The notes beneath the pieces are model-generated. The model had not been told where the DNA came from. It did no database searches and saw nothing but the letters and a program-made list of their open reading frames with translations. From Pseudomonas hamedanensis (GTDB lineage Bacteria > Pseudomonadota > Gammaproteobacteria > Pseudomonadales > Pseudomonadaceae): 64,000 nucleotides of DNA. Location: positions 5,004,001-5,068,000 of the forward strand of contig NZ_CP077091.1 in assembly GCF_014268595.2 (NCBI RefSeq), in the 5' to 3' direction. This document shows, in pieces, positions 1 through 8,640 of this stretch; the stretch's first letter is position 1; every line of letters begins with the position of its first letter. The translations under genes and the position numbers were made by a program.

Positions 1-11
1 GTTGCCTGCCA

Positions 12-90
12 TGGCCCCTTCGCGAGCAGGCTCACTCCTACAGGGGAAACGCATTCCAAATGTAGGAGTGAGCCTGCTCGCGATGGGGCC
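12..90. repeat. REPIN (inverted pair of REP sequences)
   Basis: Two copies of the Pseudomonas REP core face each other at 20-42 and 61-83, with complementary outer bases (TGGCCCCT / TGGGGCCA) that extend the hairpin. It lies just downstream of the minus-strand histidine kinase gene that ends at 110. Confidence 0.85.
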
Positions 91-109
91 AGCCCTGCCA
101 CCACACAAT

Positions 110-1720
110 TTACCGGCGCTCCTGATTCCTCGGCCAGCTCAAACTGAAACAAGCCCCACCCAGACTCTTGCTCTTGCCGATGATCGCCCGGCCGTCATGC
201 CAGTGAATGATCCGCCGCACAATCGACAGCCCCAGGCCATGGCCACCCGACGCTCGCGTACGACTATCGTCCAGACGCAGGAACGGCGTGAAAATCCGCT
301 CCCAGGCCACTTCCGGCACGCCCGGCCCGTCATCCTCGACGTCAACGCGGCAACGCAACTGCCCGACCTGATAGCTCACCGTGACCTTCGATTGCGCATG
401 GCGCATGGCGTTGCTCACCAGATTCTGCAGCGCCCGGTGCAGGTAACGCGGTTCGGCTTCGACCCAGGCGTCGTCGTTATCGGCAGAAGACAGGCACAAC
501 CCGCGCTGCACGGTGACTTCGGCGCGCAGCGGCGCCAGCTCTTCGATCACTTGATTGACCAGTGCATCAAGGTCGATGCGCTGGAACGTCAGGGCCGGCG
601 AACCCTGCTCCAGCCGGGCGTAAGTGAGCATTTCGTCGACCAGCTTGTCGAGATCCTCGATATCGTGGTCCATGCCTTCACGGTACTTTTCCAGCGCTTG
701 CGGGGTGGTCGCCGAGCCGATCATTTCCAGACCAAAACGCAGCCGCGCCACCGGCGTGCGCAATTCGTGGGACACCGCGCGCACCAGTTCACGCTGGATC
801 GCCAGTAACTGCTGCAAGTGCTCGGCCATGCCATTGAAGGCCGACGCCAGACGCCCCACCGAGTCGGCTCCGCGCGCCGGCACGCGGGTTTCCAGGCTGC
901 CCTTGGCGATGCGCGTGGCCGCTGCTTCCAGCCCACGCAAACGCCGCTCCAGTTGCCGCACCAGCAAATAAACGATGAGCCCGATCAGGGTCAGGCCGAG
1001 GGCGGCAATCAGCACCAGCCATTCCGGTGGATAGGGATTCATCTGATACAGCGGGCCGATTTCCAGCACCCACGGCGTGCCGACCATGCCGGCAAACACG
1101 CGGATCGAATCGCCGCCCTTGCCCAACGCCATCACCGTATCGCCCTCGGACACGCGGCGACTCTGGTCTTCGTCCATGTCGGCATCATTCGCCGTGACCA
1201 GACGCAAGTCGAAGCCGAAGCCCTTTTCTTTCTTTATTTGCGCCAGACGTTTCGGCTGATCAGCGACCGGCACGCGCACCAATTCATCGGCCAGCAGATA
1301 AATCGTCGCCCGGGCCAGTTGCTCGCTGATTTGCTGCACCTCGCCCACCAGCATCATCTGTTCCTGTTCGCTCACCAGCCGATAGACCTTCGCCGCGTGC
1401 GGACCGGTCTGCTCGACCAGCGCCTGACCGCGCAGCACACGGGTGCGCTGGGTCATATCGAGGTCGGTTTCGGCGAACTTTTTCAGCGTCAGCGGAATGC
1501 CGAGCAAGCGCTCCCACACCAGCAGCGCACGATGGCGCTCGGTCTGGTTCATTGGTTGCAGGTTGTCTGCCATCAGCGAGAACGTGCCATGCGCGAGACG
1601 CTCGCGGTATTGCTCGCTGCGCACCTGATTGAGCAGGTGCAGCGCCAGTACGCCGAGCACCGCCACGAGGATCAGTGCGGCGCACATGCCACCGTAGATG
1701 CGCAGGAAGATCGAGTTCAC
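110..1720 (-). CDS. Membrane sensor histidine kinase (RstB/OmpR-class partner)
   Basis: A 536-residue inner-membrane sensor kinase. A membrane segment lies at about residues 8-28, followed by a periplasmic domain of about 200 residues. A second membrane segment at about 232-253 leads into a HAMP region and a HisKA domain whose phosphorylatable His is H318 in SHELRTP. The HATPase domain shows an N-box (NLVSNAMRHA), a G1 box (DDGPGVP) and a G2 box (GHGLGLSI). The ATG overlaps the stop of the upstream response regulator by 4 bases, so the two are co-transcribed and probably translationally coupled. The same pair lies beside nrdA in P. aeruginosa (PA1157/PA1158, from memory). The signal is unknown, and the RstB label rests on general resemblance only. 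Confidence 0.9.
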   Translation of the reverse strand: MNSIFLRIYGGMCAALILVAVLGVLALHLLNQVRSEQYRERLAHGTFSLMADNLQPMNQTERHRALLVWERLLGIPLTLKKFAETDLDMTQRTRVLRGQALVEQTGPHAAKVYRLVSEQEQMMLVGEVQQISEQLARATIYLLADELVRVPVADQPKRLAQIKKEKGFGFDLRLVTANDADMDEDQSRRVSEGDTVMALGKGGDSIRVFAGMVGTPWVLEIGPLYQMNPYPPEWLVLIAALGLTLIGLIVYLLVRQLERRLRGLEAAATRIAKGSLETRVPARGADSVGRLASAFNGMAEHLQQLLAIQRELVRAVSHELRTPVARLRFGLEMIGSATTPQALEKYREGMDHDIEDLDKLVDEMLTYARLEQGSPALTFQRIDLDALVNQVIEELAPLRAEVTVQRGLCLSSADNDDAWVEAEPRYLHRALQNLVSNAMRHAQSKVTVSYQVGQLRCRVDVEDDGPGVPEVAWERIFTPFLRLDDSRTRASGGHGLGLSIVRRIIHWHDGRAIIGKSKSLGGACFSLSWPRNQERR

Positions 1721-2439
1721 AGGGCCAGGTCTGCGCAGGCTTCCGGGACGAACAGATAGCCCTTGCTGCGGATGGTCTTGATCAGGCGCGGATGGTCGGG
1801 GTCATCGCCGATTTTCGGACGGATGCGCGAAATGCGTACATCGATCGAGCGGTCCTGGCCGTCATAGCCGATGCCGCGCAATGCGGTGAAGATTTCTTCG
1901 CGGGACAGAATGCGCCCGGCATTGGACACCAGTAGCCAGAGCAGGTCGAACTCGGCACTGGTCAGCTCGATGCCGTTGTCGCTCAGCCAGGCTTCGCGCA
2001 AGGCGTTATCAACGATCAGCGGACCGAATTGCAGGCGGCGGGATTTTTCAGCGAGTGGCTCCGGTGTGTCACTGCGTCGCAGCAACGCCTGGATCCGCGC
2101 CAGCAGCAGACGCGGCCGCACCGGTTTGCAGACGTAATCGTCAGCGCCCAGATCGAGGCCGTGGATCTGATCGGCATCGTCGGTGCGCGCGGTGAGCATC
2201 AGAATCGGCCCGTCGTACTGGCTGCGCACCTTGCGGCAGATGCTCAGACCATCCTCGCCGGGCAGCATCAGATCGAGGATCACCAGATCCGGCTGCTGCT
2301 TGATGATCCGCGCCGCCGCCAGCGCGCCATTGCCTTCGATCTCCACGCGCAGTCCGTTGGCTTGCAGGTAATCGCGCGTGAGCTCGGCCAGCCGCTGGTC
2401 ATCCTCGACGATCAGTACCTGCCAGGTTTGTTGCTCCAC
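1717..2439 (-). CDS. OmpR-family response regulator (RstA-like)
   Basis: An N-terminal receiver domain carries the acidic pair (VEDD), the phosphoacceptor Asp in VILDLMLPGEDG and the conserved Lys in DYVCKP. It is followed by a C-terminal winged-helix domain of the OmpR type (ELTSAEFDLL, SREEIF, RSIDVRISRIRPKI). The frame stays open to an ATG at 2499, but I prefer the GTG at 2439: the family begins immediately before VLIVEDD, and AGAGG lies about 8 bases upstream. That gives 240 residues, a typical length. It controls unknown targets together with the kinase that follows with a 4-base overlap. Confidence 0.9.
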   Translation of the reverse strand: MEQQTWQVLIVEDDQRLAELTRDYLQANGLRVEIEGNGALAAARIIKQQPDLVILDLMLPGEDGLSICRKVRSQYDGPILMLTARTDDADQIHGLDLGADDYVCKPVRPRLLLARIQALLRRSDTPEPLAEKSRRLQFGPLIVDNALREAWLSDNGIELTSAEFDLLWLLVSNAGRILSREEIFTALRGIGYDGQDRSIDVRISRIRPKIGDDPDHPRLIKTIRSKGYLFVPEACADLAL

Positions 2440-2498
2440 CGGTGACCTCTGCTTGCTGTTTTTATTGATGAAAGAAGAATATCTGGCTAACACGGTCA

Positions 2499-2590
2499 CT
2501 GTAGGAGTGAGCCTGCTCGCGATAGCGGTGGATCAGCCAATAAAGATGCTGTAGGGAAAGACGCTATCGCGAGCAGGCTCACTCCTACAG
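2499..2590. repeat. REPIN
   Basis: The REP core at 2499-2527 and its inverse at 2562-2590 share extended arms (CTGTAGGAGTGAGCC... and ...GCGATAGCG). It occupies the 5' flank of the two-component operon, between it and the divergent nrdA promoter. Confidence 0.85.
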
Positions 2591-2854
2591 CTTTTTGCGC
2601 AATCCTCCCGTCTTTTTGTCATGTTTCAGGAGGATAAAAATACCTGCACACCCAGCGATTGTATAAACGGCGATCACTCGGAAAACAAGTCGGTAAATGC
2701 GTTCGGACACTGCGGAATTCTGTGATAGGGTTCGCGCCCTTAAAAAACCGCTGAAGCGTTTTTCCGGATGAAAAAACAGTGACAAACGGTCTGGCTCAGC
2801 AGGTTCGCGGCCTACACGCGTTTTCCCTGTTTCTTACACAAATTACGCACAGGC

Positions 2855-2863
2855 TTATCCACA
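2855..2863 (+). promoter_or_regulatory. DnaA box upstream of nrdA
   Basis: A perfect DnaA 9-mer (TTATCCACA) lies 28 bases upstream of the first candidate NrdR box. DnaA control of nrdAB is established in E. coli. Function here is inferred from position and exact match. Confidence 0.6.
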
Positions 2864-2890
2864 GGTAGTACGTTGCAATCCTCCCCTGAA

Positions 2891-2938
2891 ACGCATTATC
2901 TTGTAGCACGGCGAAAACGGAGACCCTACATATAGGGT
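2891..2938 (+). promoter_or_regulatory. Tandem NrdR boxes of the nrdA promoter
   Basis: Box 1 is at 2891-2906 (ACGCATTATCTTGTAG) and box 2 at 2923-2938 (ACCCTACATATAGGGT). The first matches the published NrdR consensus (acaCwAtATaTwGtGt, from memory) at about 11 of 16 positions; the second is a near-perfect inverted repeat with the ATAT core. Their starts are 32 bp apart, the three-helical-turn spacing typical of NrdR operators. NrdR represses ribonucleotide reductase genes when nucleotide supply is adequate. Confidence 0.65.
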
Positions 2939-3122
2939 TTTCGACCAAAACGCCCAACCACATTTCAAGCCTGAAACTCAAGCGCTTTATGGCGAGTTTC
3001 CGGTTGAACGAGAAAGTTTTTTGAAGCCCAAACCGCACTGGCGGATGGCGCCGTTTTTTTAGTCCGAATCGGACAAAACGGTATGGGTGTTGCAGTCATG
3101 ACTGTCACCCGCGAAGGAATCC

Positions 3123-3220
3123 GGTTGCGAGCATTGGCTCGCAGCCAAAACTTCGGCAAGGATGCGGCGTTGCAGCCTTTTTCCTACTGTTCCGAAGTTT
3201 GTAAAGCCGACGCCCGTCGG
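3123..3220 (+). promoter_or_regulatory. Structured 5' leader of nrdA (three consecutive hairpins)
   Basis: Between the NrdR boxes and the start codon lies a leader of roughly 350 bases. It holds a 10-bp stem with a 4-base loop (3123-3146), a stem with AACTTCGG/CCGAAGTT ends (3149-3199), and a compact CCGACG/CGTCGG hairpin (3207-3220). No known riboswitch was recognised. It may be only a spacer with local structure or a real regulatory leader. Confidence 0.35.
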
Positions 3221-3296
3221 TTGCAGTGCTTCGGTACAGAACGGTGAGCACCATGACGGTGCCAAACAAACATAGAGAATGTGGAGACCACCCCCC

Positions 3297-6191
3297 ATGC
3301 AAACCGACACAACTCGCGAGAACCCGCAGGGCACCTTGCCGCAGGCCGCCGATTCGACTTCGGATCTGGCAGCCACCGCGCCTGGCCAACTGCGCGTGAT
3401 CAAGCGTAATGGCACTGTCGTTCCTTACACCGATGACAAGATCACCGTCGCTATCACCAAAGCGTTTCTCGCAGTTGAGGGCGGCACCGCTGCCGCTTCG
3501 TCGCGAATCCACGACACCGTTGCGCGCCTGACCGAACAGGTCACCGCAACCTTCAAGCGTCGCATGCCATCGGGCGGCACCATCCACATCGAAGAAATCC
3601 AGGACCAGGTTGAACTGGCCCTGATGCGCGCCGGCGAGCAGAAAGTCGCGCGTGACTACGTGATCTACCGTGACGGCCGTTCGAAAGAACGCGCAGCCCA
3701 CGCCCCGGCCGAAGCCGCGGTCAACGCGCACCCGTCGATCCGCATCACCCGCGCCGACGGCAGCCTCGCGCCGCTGGACATGGGCCGCCTGAACACCATC
3801 GTCACCGAAGCGTGCGAAGGCCTGGAAGAAGTCGACGGCGACCTGATCCAGCGCGAAACCCTGAAAAACCTGTACGACGGCGTGGCCCTGACCGACGTCA
3901 ACACCGCCCTGGTGATGACCGCCCGTACCCTGGTCGAGCGCGAGCCGAACTACTCGTTCGTCACCGCCCGCCTGCTGATGGACACCCTGCGTGCCGAAGG
4001 CCTGAACTTCCTTGAAGTCGCCGAAAGCGCCACCCATCACGAAATGGCCGACCTGTACGCCAAGGCCCTGCCGGCCTACATCGCCAAGGGTATCGAGTTC
4101 GAACTGCTGAACCCGGTGCTGGCCACCTTCGACCTGGAAAAACTGGGCAAGGCGATCAACCACGAGCGCGATCAGCAATTCACCTACCTGGGCCTGCAGA
4201 CCCTGTACGACCGCTACTTCATCCACAAGGATGGCGTGCGTTTCGAACTGCCGCAGATCTTCTTCATGCGCGTGGCCATGGGTCTTGCGATCGAAGAGAA
4301 GAACAAAGAAGACCGTGCGATCGAGTTCTACAACCTGCTGTCCTCGTTCGACTACATGGCTTCGACCCCGACCCTGTTCAACGCCGGTACCCTGCGTCCA
4401 CAGCTGTCGAGCTGCTACCTGACCACCGTGCCGGATGACCTGTCGGGCATCTATCACGCGATCCACGACAACGCCATGCTGTCGAAATTCGCCGGTGGCC
4501 TGGGCAACGACTGGACGCCTGTTCGTGCACTGGGCTCCTACATCAAGGGCACCAACGGCAAGTCGCAAGGCGTGGTGCCGTTCCTCAAAGTGGTGAACGA
4601 CACCGCTGTGGCCGTGAACCAGGGTGGCAAGCGCAAAGGCGCTGTGTGTGCCTACCTGGAAACCTGGCACATGGACATCGAAGAGTTCATCGAGCTGCGC
4701 AAGAACACCGGTGACGATCGTCGTCGTACCCACGACATGAACACCGCCAACTGGATCCCTGACCTGTTCATGAAGCGCGTCTTCGATGACGGCAAGTGGA
4801 CCCTGTTCTCGCCATCCGAAGTACCGGACCTGCACGACCTGACCGGTAAAGCCTTCGAAGAGCGCTACGAGTACTACGAAGCGCTGACCGAATACCCAGG
4901 CAAGGTCAAGCTGTTCAAGACCATCCAGGCCAAAGACCTGTGGCGCAAGATGCTGTCCATGCTGTTCGAAACCGGCCACCCATGGCTGACTTTCAAAGAC
5001 CCGTGCAACCTGCGCAGCCCGCAGCAGCACGTCGGCGTGGTCCACAGCTCGAACCTGTGCACCGAGATCACCTTGAACACCAACAAGGACGAGATCGCCG
5101 TTTGCAACCTGGGCTCGATCAACCTGCCGAACCACATCGTCGACGGCAAGCTGGACACCGCCAAGCTGCAACGCACCGTGAACACTGCCGTGCGCATGCT
5201 CGATAACGTGATCGACATCAACTACTACTCGGTGCCGCAAGCGAAGAACTCCAACTTCCGTCACCGTCCGGTCGGCCTGGGCATCATGGGCTTCCAGGAC
5301 GCGTTGTACTTGCAGCACATCGCCTACGGCTCCGACGCTGCCGTCGAGTTCGCCGACAAGTCGATGGAAGCGGTCAGCTACTACGCGATCCAGGCGTCCT
5401 GCGACCTGGCTGACGAGCGCGGTGCCTACGAGACGTTCAACGGTTCGCTGTGGTCCAAAGGCATCCTGCCACTGGATTCGCAACAGATCCTGATCGAACA
5501 GCGCGGCCAGCAGTACATCGATGTCGACCTGAAGGAAACCCTGGACTGGGCACCGGTTCGCGCCCGTGTACAGAAAGGCATTCGCAACTCGAACATCATG
5601 GCCATCGCACCGACCGCGACCATCGCCAACATCACCGGCGTGTCGCAATCGATCGAACCGACCTACCAGAACCTCTATGTGAAATCGAACCTGTCGGGCG
5701 AATTCACCGTGATCAACCCGTACCTGGTTCGCGACCTCAAGGCTCGCGGTCTGTGGGACTCGGTCATGATCAACGACCTGAAGTACTACGACGGTTCTGT
5801 TCAGCAGATCGAGCGCATCCCGCAAGAGCTCAAAGAGCTCTACGCGACTGCGTTCGAAGTGGACACCAAGTGGATCGTTGACGCCGCCAGCCGTCGTCAG
5901 AAGTGGATCGACCAGGCTCAATCGCTGAACCTGTACATCGCTGGCGCATCGGGCAAGAAGCTTGACGTGACCTACCGCATGGCCTGGTACCGTGGTCTGA
6001 AAACCACTTACTACCTCCGTGCCCTGGCCGCGACCAGCACCGAGAAGTCGACCATCAACACCGGCAAGCTGAACGCTGTTTCCAGCGGCGGCAACCATGG
6101 TGATGATTCGGTTCTGGCCGCTCCGGCAGGTCCGGCGCCAGTGCCAAAGGCCTGCGCGATTGACGAGCCGGATTGCGAAGCTTGCCAATAA
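3297..6191 (+). CDS. nrdA: Class Ia ribonucleoside-diphosphate reductase, alpha subunit
   Basis: Cytoplasmic enzyme reducing NDPs to dNDPs with the radical-bearing NrdB subunit; 964 residues. The N-terminus carries two consecutive ATP-cone regions (beginning near VIKRNGTVVPYTDDK and IRITRADGSLAPLD), the arrangement known for Pseudomonas NrdA and used for dATP inhibition. The catalytic core shows the N-C-x-E signature (SSNLCTEITL), other active-site stretches (NPSxC-like AGTLRPQLSSCYL) and PTATIANITGVSQSIEP. The C-terminus ends in a mobile Cys pair (CEACQ) for thioredoxin or glutaredoxin reduction. I chose ATG 3297 over ATG 3279 because the protein then starts MQTDTTRENPQG, the usual Pseudomonas N-terminus, with GGAG upstream. 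nrdB does not follow. Confidence 0.98.
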   Translation: MQTDTTRENPQGTLPQAADSTSDLAATAPGQLRVIKRNGTVVPYTDDKITVAITKAFLAVEGGTAAASSRIHDTVARLTEQVTATFKRRMPSGGTIHIEEIQDQVELALMRAGEQKVARDYVIYRDGRSKERAAHAPAEAAVNAHPSIRITRADGSLAPLDMGRLNTIVTEACEGLEEVDGDLIQRETLKNLYDGVALTDVNTALVMTARTLVEREPNYSFVTARLLMDTLRAEGLNFLEVAESATHHEMADLYAKALPAYIAKGIEFELLNPVLATFDLEKLGKAINHERDQQFTYLGLQTLYDRYFIHKDGVRFELPQIFFMRVAMGLAIEEKNKEDRAIEFYNLLSSFDYMASTPTLFNAGTLRPQLSSCYLTTVPDDLSGIYHAIHDNAMLSKFAGGLGNDWTPVRALGSYIKGTNGKSQGVVPFLKVVNDTAVAVNQGGKRKGAVCAYLETWHMDIEEFIELRKNTGDDRRRTHDMNTANWIPDLFMKRVFDDGKWTLFSPSEVPDLHDLTGKAFEERYEYYEALTEYPGKVKLFKTIQAKDLWRKMLSMLFETGHPWLTFKDPCNLRSPQQHVGVVHSSNLCTEITLNTNKDEIAVCNLGSINLPNHIVDGKLDTAKLQRTVNTAVRMLDNVIDINYYSVPQAKNSNFRHRPVGLGIMGFQDALYLQHIAYGSDAAVEFADKSMEAVSYYAIQASCDLADERGAYETFNGSLWSKGILPLDSQQILIEQRGQQYIDVDLKETLDWAPVRARVQKGIRNSNIMAIAPTATIANITGVSQSIEPTYQNLYVKSNLSGEFTVINPYLVRDLKARGLWDSVMINDLKYYDGSVQQIERIPQELKELYATAFEVDTKWIVDAASRRQKWIDQAQSLNLYIAGASGKKLDVTYRMAWYRGLKTTYYLRALAATSTEKSTINTGKLNAVSSGGNHGDDSVLAAPAGPAPVPKACAIDEPDCEACQ

Positions 6192-6235
6192 GCTGAGCTG
6201 GATTTCAGGCGTTGCGAGACGCCTGAGATCTTGAG

Positions 6236-6280
6236 ACAAAAGAAAACCCTCGACAGACTTCTGGTTTGTTGGGGGTTTTG
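6236..6280 (+). terminator. Probable terminator of nrdA
   Basis: AAAACCC near 6243 can pair with GGGTTTT around 6272, followed by a T-rich run, about 50 bases after the nrdA stop. The stem is imperfect. Confidence 0.5.
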
Positions 6281-7216
6281 TTTTTGGGGGGCCTTGGCGG
6301 CCTTTGGGCCGACCAGGCTCTCGGGGTTTTGGGTGAATATCCGTTTTCTCGGTGCTGCGGCTGGCGGTTTCGCTCTTACAGCGACTCACTTTTCCAGACG
6401 CCGAAAAGTAAGCAAAAGGCTTTGCCCCGGCGTTCGGCCCGCTCGCTGGGGCTCGGGGTTCCTTCGTTACGGGATCGATCCGGGCGCAGCGTTTCCGGTT
6501 TGCTTCGCTGCACCTCCTCCCGCTGTGTACGACTGCGTCGTACGGTCGCTGCGCTCCCACGCCCGGATCGATCCCGTAACGAAGCCTGCCGAAGGGGCTA
6601 AAGGTCAAAAGCCAGAGCAAAAGCAGAAGCAGAAGCCAGATCAAAAGATCGCAGCCTTCGGCAGCTCCTACAGTTGGATCACGGATACCTGATAGAAATT
6701 GGTCGGCCGCTAGGCCGCCATCGCGAGCAGGCTCACTCCTACATTTGGAATGCATACACCAGTGAGAAACAGGTCGGCTGTCAGGCCGCCTTCGCGAGCA
6801 GGCTCGCTCCCACAGAAAAGCAAAGCAGCGCAGCTGCCCGCGGCGAAGCCGCTCCACTCAACAATGAGCGTTAGCTCGAGTGCTTTTGATCCACGGGCGA
6901 CTTCGGGAGGCTGAGCGGAGGGATTGATCCGGGCGTGGGAGCGCAGCGACCGTACGACGAAGTCGTACACAGCGGAAGGAGGTGCAGCGAAGCAAACCGG
7001 AGACGCTGCGCCCGGATCGATCCCGCAGCGAAGGAACCCGAGCCTGCGAGGGCCGAACGCAGGAGCAAGCGTTTTTTGCTTACTTTTTTTGGCGTTTGAA
7101 AAAAAGTGAGTCGCCGTAAGGGCGAAACCTTAAGAAGCCGTTACCGCAGCAACGGATATCCCCCCCAAACAACCCAAAGCCTGGTCGGCCCAAAGGCCGC
7201 CAAGGCGCCAAAAAAA
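6281..7216. repeat. Large inverted-repeat element (arms ~290 bp) with REP-containing centre
   Basis: The left arm (about 6281-6575) is repeated in inverse orientation at about 6926-7216. Matching landmarks include GGCGGCCTTTGGGCCGACCAGG at the outer edge, the AGTAAGCAAAA stretch, GTTTGCTTCGCTGCACCTCC and the inner GATCCGGGCGTGGGAGCGCA. Each arm is itself palindromic: GATCGATCC occurs in both orientations around a GTACGACTGCGTCGTAC hairpin at 6526-6542. The arms have diverged by indels and substitutions, so this is not a recent duplication. The centre (6576-6925) holds two REP sequences. No convincing protein gene lies here; the ORFs are repeat-derived. Confidence 0.75.
6643..6813. repeat. REP sequences inside the inverted-repeat centre
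   Basis: A GATCGCAGCCTTCGGCAGCTCCTACA element (6652-6672) is followed by two REP cores in the same orientation at about 6719-6743 and 6789-6813. The second is the CTCGCTCCCACA variant. Unlike most pairs in the window they are direct rather than inverted. Confidence 0.7.
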
Positions 7217-7239
7217 AGCCCCTCAAAACGAGGGGCCCA
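7206..7239 (-). terminator. Terminator of flgE
   Basis: On the minus strand, GCCCCTC/GAGGGGC with a short loop is followed by eight T residues, about 25 bases beyond the flgE stop. Confidence 0.85.
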
Positions 7240-7262
7240 ATCAAACCACGCAGAAACCCGAA

Positions 7263-8609
7263 TCAAGTCATCTGAATAATGGTCTGCATAATCGTGCTCT
7301 GAGTCGAAATGGTCTTGGCGTTCGCCTGATAGTTGCTCTGGCCCTTGATCAGATCAACCAGCTCGTTGGTCAGGTTAACGTTCGACTCTTCCAGCGAGTT
7401 GGACACCACCTCACCCAACGTACCGGTCTTCGGTGCGTCGTAGCCCGGAATGCCGGAAGCGAAAGTCTCTTTCCAGCTAGTACCACCGACAGCCTGCAAG
7501 CCCTGTTCGTTGGTGAAACTGGCCAGTGCAACCTGACCAATCGCCTTGCTCTGGTTGTTGCTGAAGTTGGCGAACAGCGTACCGGTACCGTCGATGGTCA
7601 GGTTGGTGATCTGTCCAGTGGCGTAGCCATCCTGAGTCGGGATCGTGCGCGAAGTATCAGCGTTGTACTGGGTGGTCTTGGCCATCGAAATGGTCACGCC
7701 AGCCGGATTTGCTGCCGCGCCGTTAGGCGTAAAAACACCATTGGTCACGGTGCCTGGTTTCCAGTTACTCAACGTCAAGTCGCTGCTGATGAGCGGGTTC
7801 GGCGCCGGCGGCGGCAAAGTACTCGGTGTACTCACCTGAAGCAACTTGCCGGAACTGTCGAACGTCAATGTCGAAGCAACCGGAGGCGTGGCGGCGTTGG
7901 TTGGATCGCTACCGGTGGCATCCGGGTTGCGTCCATCAACCAGGGTGTAAACCTTCCAGGTATTCTCGCCAGTCTTGACCACGTACTGATCCATGACGTG
8001 GGAGTTACCCTGAGTGTCATAGATCGGTGTGCTGAACGACTTGGTGTAAGTCTCAGGCTTCGACGGGTCGAACTTCACGGCAGTAGCGCCGGTATCAACA
8101 ATCACGGGGGCCGAGGAGTTCAGGTTGATGCTCGAAGTCACCGCCGAAGTCGACTTCGGCGCCAGGTTCGAAGTATCGATCTTGAGATCAGTCAACACGC
8201 CGTTGATGATCTTGCCGTTGGCATCCACACCGTAACCCTGCAGACGCGAGGTGTAGTCGGTGTTGGTGATGTAACCGGCGTTGTCGACCTTGAACGTACC
8301 GGCACGGGTGTACGAGATCGAGCCATTGTTGCTCATGGTGAAGAAACCGGAACCGTTGATGCCCATGTCCAACACGTTGCCGGTGTTGTTGATGTCACCC
8401 TGGGTGAACTGCTGGGAAACGTTGGCCAGGCGCACGCCGTTGCCGATCACTTTGCTGCCGCTGCCCAGGCGAGTCGACGAGTACACGTCTTCGAATTCTG
8501 CGCGGGAGGATTTGAACCCGGCGGTCGCGACGTTGGCGATGTTGTTGCCGGTCACGTCCAGTTGCTTGTTGGCTGCATAGAGACCGCTAAGGCCGATATT
8601 GAAAGACAT
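7263..8609 (-). CDS. flgE: Flagellar hook protein FlgE
   Basis: 448 residues; structural protein of the flagellar hook, exported by the flagellar type III apparatus. The N-terminal rod/hook signature is clear (MSFNIGLSGLYAANKQLDVTGNNIANVATAGFKSS), as is the C-terminal one (SNVNLTNELVDLIKGQSNYQANAKTISTQ), which form the conserved coiled-coil D0/D1 core. The middle is variable and rich in Ser, Thr and Ala, as expected for surface-exposed hook domains. The start ATG at 8609 has AGGAGT about 7 bases upstream. It is last in a flgB-C-D-E run and followed by a strong terminator. Confidence 0.97.
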   Translation of the reverse strand: MSFNIGLSGLYAANKQLDVTGNNIANVATAGFKSSRAEFEDVYSSTRLGSGSKVIGNGVRLANVSQQFTQGDINNTGNVLDMGINGSGFFTMSNNGSISYTRAGTFKVDNAGYITNTDYTSRLQGYGVDANGKIINGVLTDLKIDTSNLAPKSTSAVTSSINLNSSAPVIVDTGATAVKFDPSKPETYTKSFSTPIYDTQGNSHVMDQYVVKTGENTWKVYTLVDGRNPDATGSDPTNAATPPVASTLTFDSSGKLLQVSTPSTLPPPAPNPLISSDLTLSNWKPGTVTNGVFTPNGAAANPAGVTISMAKTTQYNADTSRTIPTQDGYATGQITNLTIDGTGTLFANFSNNQSKAIGQVALASFTNEQGLQAVGGTSWKETFASGIPGYDAPKTGTLGEVVSNSLEESNVNLTNELVDLIKGQSNYQANAKTISTQSTIMQTIIQMT

Positions 8610-8640
8610 ATTCCACTCCTTTATGCCGGGTTAGTCGGCT

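Noticed and set aside
6231..6692. 153-residue plus-strand open frame between nrdA and flgE
   Set aside because: Runs through the inverted-repeat arm; composition and lack of motifs indicate repeat-derived translation.
3105..6857. 1250-residue open frame on the minus strand
   Set aside because: Antisense shadow of nrdA, caused by GC-biased third codon positions; the plus strand encodes a complete conserved NrdA.
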